Source of the DNA: an uncultured Pelagibacteraceae bacterium
Lineage (GTDB): Bacteria; Pseudomonadota; Alphaproteobacteria; Pelagibacterales; Pelagibacteraceae
Direction of reading: 5' to 3'
Assembly: GCA_902599995.1 (NCBI GenBank)
Contig: CACKHN010000007.1
Location: 1-57,694 of the forward strand
DNA length: 57,694 bases
Shown here: piece by piece, positions 34,900-42,728 of the stretch
Layout of the letters: each line of letters opens with the position of its first letter
Position numbering within the stretch: the first letter of the stretch is position 1
The notes under the pieces: model-generated
Told to the model about the DNA's origin: nothing
Seen by the model: the letters and a program-made list of their open reading frames with translations, nothing else
Databases searched by the model: none
Program-made: the position numbers and the translations under genes

Positions 34900-36056
34900 T
34901 AAAACAAATTTCCAGAAATGCTTTTTTCATACATTTCCTTTAAATCCTTTTGATTAATTTTCTTTGGGTTTCCAGCAGTAGATGGATCTTCAAAAGCCAT
35001 TAAAGAAAGCTCATCTAGATTAATATTATTACAGTCCATCACATCTGATAATTTGTGAGGAATATTTAAATCTTTTCTTAAATTTAAAATCCACTCTAAA
35101 AAACTATCGAAACTCTTATTAATATTTAAGTAATCACAAATTTCTAATATCTTGTGTTCTATTTCACTTTTATTAAATGATAATACATATGGCATAAATA
35201 TTGCATTCGATAAACCATGATGAATATTAAACTTTGAATTAACTGGGTGACTTAAGGAATGAATTGCACCAAGACCTTTTTGGAATGCAGTTGAGCCCAT
35301 TGATGAAGCAGAGAGTAAACTTTTTCTTGCTTCAATGTTCTTTCCATCTTTATAAGCAGCTATCAAATATTTTTTAATTAATTTAATTCCTTCTATTGCA
35401 ATACCATTTGCCATTGGATGAAAGCCTGGTGCACAAAATGCTTCTAGATTATGTGCTAATGCATCCATGCCTGTTGCTGCTGTTAATCTAGGTGAAAGAT
35501 CTAAAGTTAAAATGGGATCTAAAATAACAATTGATGGCAACATCTGTGGATGAAAAATAATTTTTTTAACACCTGTATCTTTATTTATAATTGCTGAAGC
35601 CCTTCCTGTTTCAGATCCTGTTCCAGCAGTTGTAGGTATTGCAATAATATTTGGGATTTTAGAGCCTTCTGCTCTTTTCCAGTTATCTCCGATATCCTCA
35701 AAATCCCAAATTGGCCTTTCCTGACCACACATAAATGCTATAGCTTTACCTACATCAATTGCACTTCCACCACCAATTGCTATTACACCGTCGCAATTGG
35801 ATTTATTATAAATTTTTACACCTTCATCAACATTCTGACCTATTGGATTTCCTGAAAAGTTTGAGAAAATTTCCAAATTATTAAATTTTTTTTTTAATTT
35901 TTGTAAGATATGACTTATCATATTAAGATTTATTAAGTCTTTATCAGTAACAAATAATGGATTTGATATTTTTAAGTCTTGGCATGCATTAGCTAAATCA
36001 TTAATCCTATTTTCCCCTACCCACATCAAAGTTGGATAATTCCAATTATGACCCAT
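34899..36056 (-). CDS. Iron-containing alcohol dehydrogenase
   Basis: A 385-residue group III alcohol dehydrogenase. The NAD-binding segment is IAIGGGSAIDVGKAIAFM, followed by IPTTAGTGSETGRASAI. Metal ligands are visible in TGMDALAHNLEAFCAPGFHPMA and LGAIHSLSHPVNSKFNIHHGLSNAIFMPYVL. The family oxidises short alcohols, methanol, 1,3-propanediol, lactaldehyde or glycerol. SAR11 carries an iron-type dehydrogenase proposed to oxidise methanol and other alcohols; whether this is that gene cannot be told here. It overlaps the amidotransferase gene and diverges from tmm. Confidence 0.93.
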   Translation of the reverse strand: MGHNWNYPTLMWVGENRINDLANACQDLKISNPLFVTDKDLINLNMISHILQKLKKKFNNLEIFSNFSGNPIGQNVDEGVKIYNKSNCDGVIAIGGGSAIDVGKAIAFMCGQERPIWDFEDIGDNWKRAEGSKIPNIIAIPTTAGTGSETGRASAIINKDTGVKKIIFHPQMLPSIVILDPILTLDLSPRLTAATGMDALAHNLEAFCAPGFHPMANGIAIEGIKLIKKYLIAAYKDGKNIEARKSLLSASSMGSTAFQKGLGAIHSLSHPVNSKFNIHHGLSNAIFMPYVLSFNKSEIEHKILEICDYLNINKSFDSFLEWILNLRKDLNIPHKLSDVMDCNNINLDELSLMAFEDPSTAGNPKKINQKDLKEMYEKSISGNLF

Positions 36057-36132
36057 AATAAATTATAATTTTATTTTTCTTTTTTTCTTAGTAAGATATA
36101 ATTATAGAATTATTAATGATAGGAAAATTTAG

Positions 36133-37467
36133 ATGTCTAAAGTAGCAATTATAGGTGCGGGTCCATGTGGTCTTTCCATGTTGAGAGCATTTGAACATTT
36201 GGAAAATAAAGGAGAAAAAATACCAGAAATAGTTTGTTTCGAAAAACAAGATAACTGGGGTGGGCTTTGGAATTATAGCTGGAGAACAGGCTCTGACCAA
36301 TATGGAGATCCAGTTCCAAACAGTATGTACAGGTATTTATGGTCAAACGGTCCCAAAGAATGTTTGGAGTTTGCTGATTATTCTTTTGATGAACACTTTG
36401 GTAAACCAATACCATCTTTTCCTCCTAGAGAAGTTCTATATGACTATATAGTAGGCAGAGTAAGCAAAGGTAATTTAAAAGATAAAATTAAATTTAATAC
36501 TCGAGTTACAAATACGTCATTTAAAAACGACAAGTTTGAAATTAGCTATCAAGATAAAGCTAACAACAAAATTTTGACTGATAATTTTGATTATATAGTT
36601 GTTTCAACTGGTCATTTTTCTGTGCCTTTTATCCCAGAATATGACGGAATGAATTCATTTCCTGGAAGGATCATGCACTCTCATGACTTTAGAGATGCGG
36701 AAGAATTTAGAGATAAAAATGTAGTTGTTCTTGGTAGTAGCTATTCTGCGGAAGATGTTGCACTCCAGTGTAACAAATATGGAGCCAAAAGTGTTACTAT
36801 TGGCTATAGGCACAACCCGATGGGATTTAAATGGCCAAATGGTATGAAAGAAGTTCACTACTTAGATAAACTTAACGGTAAAAATGCAATATTTAAAGAT
36901 GGAACAAAACAAGAGACGGATGTTATAATTTTATGTACTGGTTATCTGCATCATTTTCCATTTTTAGATGAAAGTTTAAAATTAAAAACTCATAATAGAT
37001 TATACCCACCAAAATTATATAAAGGAATAGTATGGCAAGACAATCATAAAATTTTGTACTTAGGAATGCAGGATCAATTTCATACTTTTAATATGTTTGA
37101 TTGCCAAGCTTGGTATGCAAGAGACGTTATTATGGGTAAAATAAAAATGCCAGGAAACGATGAAATAGAAAAAGACATTAGTAAGTGGGTTCAAATGGAA
37201 GAAAAATTAGAAAATCCCGATCAAATGATAGATTTTCAAACAGAGTATACCAAAGAACTTCATGAAATGTCTGATTATCCTAAAATTGACTTCGAATTAA
37301 TTAGAAAACATTTTAAAGAGTGGGAACATCATAAAGTTGAAGATATTTTAACTTATAGAAATAAATCGTTTTCTTCGCCTGTGACTGGTTCTATTGCTCC
37401 AATTCATCATACTCCTTGGGAAAAAGCGATGGATGATTCGATGAAGACGTTTTTAAATCAAAATTAA
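36133..37467 (+). CDS. tmm: Trimethylamine monooxygenase (flavin-containing)
   Basis: A 444-residue bacterial FMO that oxidises trimethylamine to TMAO with NADPH and O2. The FAD motif is VAIIGAGPCGLSMLRAF at the N-terminus; FPGRIMHSHDFRD is the FMO fingerprint (FxGxxxHxxxF); NADPH binds at VVLGSSYSAEDVAL; and LCTGYLHHFPF is the C-terminal FMO motif. Length and the QFHTFNMFDCQAWYARD segment fit characterised Tmm enzymes of marine bacteria. An AGGA element precedes the ATG. Tdm, the next pathway enzyme, is 14 kb away in the same window. Other amine or sulfide oxygenation by this FMO is possible. Confidence 0.92.
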   Translation: MSKVAIIGAGPCGLSMLRAFEHLENKGEKIPEIVCFEKQDNWGGLWNYSWRTGSDQYGDPVPNSMYRYLWSNGPKECLEFADYSFDEHFGKPIPSFPPREVLYDYIVGRVSKGNLKDKIKFNTRVTNTSFKNDKFEISYQDKANNKILTDNFDYIVVSTGHFSVPFIPEYDGMNSFPGRIMHSHDFRDAEEFRDKNVVVLGSSYSAEDVALQCNKYGAKSVTIGYRHNPMGFKWPNGMKEVHYLDKLNGKNAIFKDGTKQETDVIILCTGYLHHFPFLDESLKLKTHNRLYPPKLYKGIVWQDNHKILYLGMQDQFHTFNMFDCQAWYARDVIMGKIKMPGNDEIEKDISKWVQMEEKLENPDQMIDFQTEYTKELHEMSDYPKIDFELIRKHFKEWEHHKVEDILTYRNKSFSSPVTGSIAPIHHTPWEKAMDDSMKTFLNQN

Positions 37468-37469
37468 TG

Positions 37470-38498
37470 CTACCAATTAATTTCTAGTTTCTGATTATTG
37501 CAAATACATTTAATTATACTAAAAAGAAGAGGAAATTCCTTTTCTTCAAATTCTTTTAAAACTTTTGGTCCTATTTCTTGAGCCAAGTCAGCCCCTTCTA
37601 CTGTAATATCTTTCATAAATTTCTCTTTAGCCTCTTTAAATAAATGACCTTGACCTAAATAATATCCCATCTTACTATTTCTACCTCCAGCCGAACTAAC
37701 ATATAAATCTCCTAATCCTGCTAAACCGTAGGCAGACTCTTCTTTTCCATTTAATTTTGTAGTTAAAGATCTCATTTCCGCGATAGCCTTGTAGGCTAAG
37801 GATGCTGCTGTATTAAGAAAATATTTTTTCTTTATTTCCTTATCAAGTAATTTGCTGCTCAAACCTTCTGAAGCTCCAATTAACATAGAGTAAATATTTT
37901 TTGTTGCCGCACAAACCTCCACTCCAATTAAGTCGTCTGAATACTCCGTAGAATAATAATTTGTTGAAATTATTGATCCTATATTTTTTACAACATTAAT
38001 ATTTTCATTTGCTAGCACGACGCTGCTATTTATTCTATTTACTAAACCATTAGCTAAACAAGGACCTGCTACTGCAGAAATTTTAGCATTAACAATTCCA
38101 TTTTCTACTAGAATGTTATCTAGTTTTTCTGCTAAAGTTTCAAATTTATTTTCAATCAAAGCTAAACCTTTTGTTAATAATAGAATATCAACTGCAGATT
38201 TGTAAAATTTAGAAATTTCATTCCCTATCCACTCAATTCCTTTTGAGCTCACCCCAACAACTAAAAGATCAATATTTTTTTTAATTTCGTACTTAAATTC
38301 TGAGAATTTTAAGACTTTTATATTTTTTGGTAACTGACTTTTTAAAACAGGATGAAAATTATTTGAATTTTTAATTTTATCTATAACTTCATCCTCTAGA
38401 AATGATCCAACTAAAAAAACTTCATTTGAATTATCTGCACAAGGAACAGCAAATGCAGACCCCATTGCGCCAGCACCAATGATTACAATTTTTTTCAT
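37470..38498 (-). CDS. NAD(P)-dependent glycerol-3-phosphate dehydrogenase-like protein
   Basis: A 342-residue GpsA-family protein. KIVIIGAGAMGSAFAVPCAD at the N-terminus binds NAD(P), LLLTKGLALI corresponds to the TKG motif, CAATKNIYSMLIGASEGL holds the catalytic lysine region, and YGLAGLGDLYVSSAGGRNSKMGYYLGQG is the C-terminal signature. As last gene of the glycerol operon it probably oxidises glycerol-3-phosphate from GlpK to dihydroxyacetone phosphate, in place of membrane GlpD. The AGPCLANGL segment differs slightly from usual GpsA (SGPSFA), consistent with a specialised catabolic form. Confidence 0.82.
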   Translation of the reverse strand: MKKIVIIGAGAMGSAFAVPCADNSNEVFLVGSFLEDEVIDKIKNSNNFHPVLKSQLPKNIKVLKFSEFKYEIKKNIDLLVVGVSSKGIEWIGNEISKFYKSAVDILLLTKGLALIENKFETLAEKLDNILVENGIVNAKISAVAGPCLANGLVNRINSSVVLANENINVVKNIGSIISTNYYSTEYSDDLIGVEVCAATKNIYSMLIGASEGLSSKLLDKEIKKKYFLNTAASLAYKAIAEMRSLTTKLNGKEESAYGLAGLGDLYVSSAGGRNSKMGYYLGQGHLFKEAKEKFMKDITVEGADLAQEIGPKVLKEFEEKEFPLLFSIIKCICNNQKLEINW

Positions 38499-38501
38499 AA
38501 A

Positions 38502-38858
38502 TTACACGTATCTAAAAACAAATATTGCAAATATTGAAGATATCAAAGTTGCAAACCAAAGATTAAAATCGGTAAGACCAATCCAAGCTAAATGAATAAA
38601 TGCAGCACTCAATAAAGACACAAAAAGCCTGTCACCCCTAGTTGTATTTAAAGTGAGAACACCTTTCCTTGGGTTCCCTCCAGGGTCCTTTTTTTCCCAT
38701 ATAATCATAATGGTTATACATATAGCAATAAATATAAAAAAGGATGCTGTTTGCCATTTCCAAGCCATCCAAGTTATGAATTCAAAATCAAAAAAACTCT
38801 TTTCTTGAGCTTTAGAAACAGAATCCCAACTAGATGCTTGTGCATTTCCAAATATCAT
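38502..38858 (-). CDS. glpU: Small membrane protein of the glycerol transporter (DUF2160, GlpU-like)
   Basis: A 118-residue protein with three or four hydrophobic helices, including the segment after FITWMAWKWQTASFFIF and a GNPRKGVLTLNTTRGDRLFVSLLSAAFIHLAWIGL region typical of DUF2160. In rhizobia a gene of this kind sits in the glpSTPQUV glycerol transporter operon. Here too it overlaps glpQ by four bases. Its exact role in the transporter is unknown. Confidence 0.85.
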   Translation of the reverse strand: MIFGNAQASSWDSVSKAQEKSFFDFEFITWMAWKWQTASFFIFIAICITIMIIWEKKDPGGNPRKGVLTLNTTRGDRLFVSLLSAAFIHLAWIGLTDFNLWFATLISSIFAIFVFRYV

Positions 38859-39655
38859 ACTCTACCTAATGCGAAACCTTTAGCTATATAGTTTCTTACA
38901 AAATAAATTACTATTGCCCCTGGAACTATGGTCAAACTTCCAGCAGCTGCAAGCAGACCTAGCTCATACCCAGATGTACTTGCAGTTCTTGTCATAGTTG
39001 CTGCAATTGGTTTAGCAGCTACTGCAGTTAATGTTTTTGCAAGTAACAATTCAACCCATGAAAACATAAAACAGAAAAACATTGTGATACCTATTCCAGC
39101 GGTAATTGTTGGAATAAAAATTTTAAAGAAAAATTTGCTAAATGAGTAACCATCTACATAGGCTGTTTCATCAAGTTCTTTAGGCACTGATGACATAAAG
39201 CCCTCTAAAATCCATACTGCTAATGGAATATTGAATAAACAATGAGATAACGCAACAGCCACATGCGTATCAAATAAATTTATTGATGAATAAAATTGAA
39301 AAAAAGGTAATGCAAAGACTGCAGGTGGCGCCATTCTATTTGTTAACAACCAAAAAAATAAATGCTTATCACCTAAAAATTTATATCTCGAAAAAGCATA
39401 AGCAGCTGGTAATGCTGCTGCAACCGATATAACTGTATTAAATAAAACGTAATATATAGAGTTTAAATAACCATTATACCAAGTACTGTCTGTAAATATA
39501 GTTTTATAATTTTCTAAAGTAAATTCTTGAGGCCATAAAGAATATGTATTTATAATTTCGGTTGTCGTTTTAAATGACATATTTAATAACCAATAGATAG
39601 GAAGCATTAAAAAAATAATATACAATGTTGGCACTATCCATTTCATTTTTTTCAT
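38855..39655 (-). CDS. glpQ: Glycerol ABC transporter permease
   Basis: A 266-residue inner-membrane permease of the MalG/CUT1 type with about six helices. The EAA-like cytoplasmic loop is VPKELDETAYVDGYSFSKFFFKIFIPTI. The N-terminus LPIYWLLNMSFKTTTEIIN and the ending ALGRV are typical. It overlaps glpP and glpU by four bases each. Naming follows the rhizobial glpSTPQUV operon, which this gene order reproduces. Confidence 0.9.
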   Translation of the reverse strand: MKKMKWIVPTLYIIFLMLPIYWLLNMSFKTTTEIINTYSLWPQEFTLENYKTIFTDSTWYNGYLNSIYYVLFNTVISVAAALPAAYAFSRYKFLGDKHLFFWLLTNRMAPPAVFALPFFQFYSSINLFDTHVAVALSHCLFNIPLAVWILEGFMSSVPKELDETAYVDGYSFSKFFFKIFIPTITAGIGITMFFCFMFSWVELLLAKTLTAVAAKPIAATMTRTASTSGYELGLLAAAGSLTIVPGAIVIYFVRNYIAKGFALGRV

Positions 39656-40518
39656 GATTGCTCCTCGTTTTTCATCATTAAATTATAAAATACCCAACAA
39701 ACCAGTAGAACTATAAAGAAATAAATTAATGACATTGCTGCTGCAGGACCTAAATCAAATTGTCCCAATGCCATTTTAACTAAATCAATAGATAAAAATG
39801 CAGTTGCATTTCCAGGACCTCCTCCAGTTAAAACAAATGGTTCTGTGTAAATCATAAAACTATCCATAAATCTTAACAAAATAGCTATTGTTAAAACTTT
39901 TTTCATTTTTGGCAGTTCTATATATCTAAATACAGACCATCTACTTGCTCCATCAATTTCAGCTGCTTGGTAATACGCTGGCTGAATGGACATTAAGCCC
40001 GCGTAAGAGAGAAGAACAACTAAAGAAGTCCAATGCCAAACATCCATCAAAATTGTTGTAAACCAAGCATCACCTATTTGTTGAGTAAAATTATAATCAA
40101 ATCCTAGACCATTAAGTGTATGTCCTAAAAACCCGATCTCAGGTAGTGCAAAAATATTCCACATCGCTCCAACAACATTCCAAGGTATTAGTAGTGGCAT
40201 TGACATTAATACTAAACAAACTGATACCCAAGGACCTTCTTTAGGCATTGATAAAGCAATAGCAATTCCTAATGGAATTTGAATAACTAGTATGATCCCA
40301 GTAAACAGAAACTGCCTTCCTAAGGCAGCATGAAATCTTTCTGATTGTAAAATTTGTTTAAACCACCTTGTTCCTTCCCACATAAAAACGTTATTTCCAA
40401 AAGTTTCTTGAAAAGAGTAGTTAACGACGGTCATTAATGGAATAACAGCGTTAAATGCTACCAGTACGAATACTGGGACTACGAAAAACCAAGCCTTTTG
40501 ATTTATAGTTTTATTCAT
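39652..40518 (-). CDS. glpP: Glycerol ABC transporter permease
   Basis: A 288-residue permease of the MalF/UgpA type with six or so helices. The EAA loop reads YYQAAEIDGASRWSVFRYIELPKMK, and PFVLTGGGPGNATAFLSIDL follows as in other CUT1 permeases. It forms the membrane channel with GlpQ. Start and stop overlap the flanking glpT and glpQ genes. Confidence 0.9.
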   Translation of the reverse strand: MNKTINQKAWFFVVPVFVLVAFNAVIPLMTVVNYSFQETFGNNVFMWEGTRWFKQILQSERFHAALGRQFLFTGIILVIQIPLGIAIALSMPKEGPWVSVCLVLMSMPLLIPWNVVGAMWNIFALPEIGFLGHTLNGLGFDYNFTQQIGDAWFTTILMDVWHWTSLVVLLSYAGLMSIQPAYYQAAEIDGASRWSVFRYIELPKMKKVLTIAILLRFMDSFMIYTEPFVLTGGGPGNATAFLSIDLVKMALGQFDLGPAAAMSLIYFFIVLLVCWVFYNLMMKNEEQS

Positions 40519-41585
40519 TATTCAATTATCCAATCGTCACCATAAACATACGTAAACTTTTTATCAAAAGATATGAATGCTGTATCAGAAGGTATTTCTT
40601 CGTTTGATTTCGATAAAATTTTAATTCTTCCTATTGAACATTCTGAGTCTATAATTTTATGCCTTCCAGTGTTGCTAACTTTTGAAATTTTAATTGGGAT
40701 CCCTCCATTACTAAACTTAATAAATTCAGGTCTAATTCCAACCTCGGTTTTTGAATAATTTTCCTTCTTAGTATTTACAATGCTCGTTTCAATTTTATTA
40801 CCATCAATAAAAACATTTCCACTTGAGATTTCACAAGGAAGAATATTCATTCCTGGGGATCCTATAAAATGACCTACAAAAGTATGCTTCGGTTTTTCAA
40901 ATAAAGACACAGGTGTACCAATTTGTACTATTTGCCCTTCGTGCATCACAACAACCTGGTCTGCAAAAGTTAAGGCTTCAGTTTGGTCATGTGTAACGTA
41001 AATCATTGTCCTATTTATTTTTTGATGTAGTTCTTTTAATTTAGATCTTAGAACCCATTTCAAATGTGGGTCAATCACTGTTAAGGGCTCATCAAACATT
41101 ATTACGTTTACATCTGATCTTACAAGTCCTCTACCAAGAGAAATTTTTTGTTTTCCATCAGCCGTTAATCCCGAAGCTCTGTTGTACAAAGTTGATTTTA
41201 ATTCCAACATTTCAGCAATTTCTAGAACTTTTGAATCAATTTCCTCTTTAGAAATACCTCGGTTTTTTAGTGGAAAAGCTAAATTATCATATACGCTCAT
41301 TGTGTCGTAAATTACTGGAAATTGAAAAATTTGAGCTATATTTCTTTCGACCGGATTATTTAATGTAACATCATCATCATTAAACAAAATTTGTCCTTTA
41401 GTGGGTGTAATTAAACCTGAAACAATATTTAAAAGCGTTGTCTTTCCACATCCAGATGGTCCCAGTAATGCATAGGCACCACCGTCTTTCCAATCAATAT
41501 TTACATCTCGCAAAGCCCAATCTTCTTTTTTAGACTGACTATAAAGATAGCTATGACTAAGATCTTTAAGAGTTATTTTAGACAT
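40518..41585 (-). CDS. glpT: Glycerol ABC transporter ATPase with degenerate signature motif
   Basis: A 355-residue ATPase. Walker A is GPSGCGKTTLLN, Walker B is VIMFDEPLTVIDP and the H-loop histidine is present in YVTHDQTEAL. The ABC signature, normally LSGGQ, reads SGLTADGKQKISLGRGL, so it is degenerate. The C-terminal TOBE-like region (VGIRPEFIKFSNGG) matches carbohydrate-type ATPases. With GlpS it should form a heterodimer in which only one ATP site is canonical. It overlaps glpS by eight bases and glpP by one base. Confidence 0.88.
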   Translation of the reverse strand: MSKITLKDLSHSYLYSQSKKEDWALRDVNIDWKDGGAYALLGPSGCGKTTLLNIVSGLITPTKGQILFNDDDVTLNNPVERNIAQIFQFPVIYDTMSVYDNLAFPLKNRGISKEEIDSKVLEIAEMLELKSTLYNRASGLTADGKQKISLGRGLVRSDVNVIMFDEPLTVIDPHLKWVLRSKLKELHQKINRTMIYVTHDQTEALTFADQVVVMHEGQIVQIGTPVSLFEKPKHTFVGHFIGSPGMNILPCEISSGNVFIDGNKIETSIVNTKKENYSKTEVGIRPEFIKFSNGGIPIKISKVSNTGRHKIIDSECSIGRIKILSKSNEEIPSDTAFISFDKKFTYVYGDDWIIE

Positions 41586-42645
41586 GTTTTACCAATTTAT
41601 TGTTTTGATCAAAATATAAAAACTCATCCACATTCATATACAGTGTTTCTTCTTCACCAATTTTTTTTTGAAATATTCCATTGGATAAAGAGACCCAATT
41701 ATATTTCCCTTTTGTAAAATGAATTAAACTTTCTGAACCACTTAGCTCTGAAATTAAAATTTTGCCTTTAATCTCTATTGAATTGTCTCCTTCTTTATAA
41801 GTAGTAATATTATGAGGTCTAATGCCTACTTTATAATTTCCATCTGACAATTTTGTATTAGAATTTTGCCATTTAAAATTTTCATTATCAATTAAAAATG
41901 AACTTCCTATTTTTTTTACATCAGCAATATTTATAGGAGGATCACTAAATACTTTTGCAGAATTCAAATTATTTGGGTTACTATAGACATCCAATGTTTT
42001 TCCATATTGAACAATTTTTCCCTCAAGCAATGTTGCTGTATTACCTCCAATTAATAAAGCATCTGAGGGTTCTGTGGTAGCATAAACTACTATACAATCT
42101 CTATCTTCAAAGAGTTTTGGCAATTCTTCTCTTAGCTCTTCTCTTAGTTTAAAATCTAAATTAGCTAGAGGTTCATCTAATAAAATTAAGTCAGAGTCTT
42201 TAATTAAAGCTCTTGCTAAAGCTGTTCTTTGCTGTTGACCCCCAGACAATTCACTTGGTTTTTTATTTAACATGGCAGAAAGTTTTAATAACTCAGCAAT
42301 TTTACCAACCTTAGATTTAATTTCGTCTTCGCTAACTTTTAAAATCCTTAAAGGTGATGCAATATTTTCAAATACCGAAAAATTTGGATAGTTTATGAAT
42401 TGTTGATAAACCATTGAAACATTCCTTTTTTGAACTTTCAGGCCTGTAACATCTTGATCGTTAAAGTGAATTTCACCTGATGTAGGTTTGTCTAAACCTG
42501 CCATAATTTGCATTAATGTAGTTTTGCCTGCTAAAGTTGATCCAAGCAAAATATTAATAGTATTTTTTTCGAATTTTATATTTGTCGGATAAATATGAGT
42601 TTCTTGCCCAACTTTTTTTTCTATATTTTTTAACTCTAAACTCAT
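41578..42645 (-). CDS. glpS: Glycerol ABC transporter ATPase lacking the H-loop histidine
   Basis: A 355-residue ATPase paralogous to the next gene. Walker A is GSTLAGKTTLMQ, the signature is canonical (LSGGQQQRTALARAL) and Walker B is LILLDEPLANLDF. The H-loop, usually THD, reads YATTEPSDALL, so the switch histidine is absent. A TOBE-like C-terminal region (VGIRPHNITTY) follows. It lies 83 bases after glpV, with a strong hairpin in between. Confidence 0.88.
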   Translation of the reverse strand: MSLELKNIEKKVGQETHIYPTNIKFEKNTINILLGSTLAGKTTLMQIMAGLDKPTSGEIHFNDQDVTGLKVQKRNVSMVYQQFINYPNFSVFENIASPLRILKVSEDEIKSKVGKIAELLKLSAMLNKKPSELSGGQQQRTALARALIKDSDLILLDEPLANLDFKLREELREELPKLFEDRDCIVVYATTEPSDALLIGGNTATLLEGKIVQYGKTLDVYSNPNNLNSAKVFSDPPINIADVKKIGSSFLIDNENFKWQNSNTKLSDGNYKVGIRPHNITTYKEGDNSIEIKGKILISELSGSESLIHFTKGKYNWVSLSNGIFQKKIGEEETLYMNVDEFLYFDQNNKLVKHV

Positions 42646-42678
42646 TAATTTTGATTATTTTCTTTGATAAATTTAAAA

Positions 42679-42702
42679 GAGGGGCAAAAAAAATTGCCCC
42701 TC
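42679..42702 (-). terminator. Hairpin between glpV and glpS
   Basis: GAGGGGCAA (42679-42687) and TTGCCCCTC (42694-42702) are perfect 9-base arms with a 6-base A-rich loop. On the minus strand the stem follows the glpV stop by 26 bases and is followed by a short T-rich stretch. This position suggests partial termination or mRNA protection, giving more binding protein than transporter. Confidence 0.75.
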
Positions 42703-42728
42703 AGTTTTAATTTTATAAACCTAATAAA

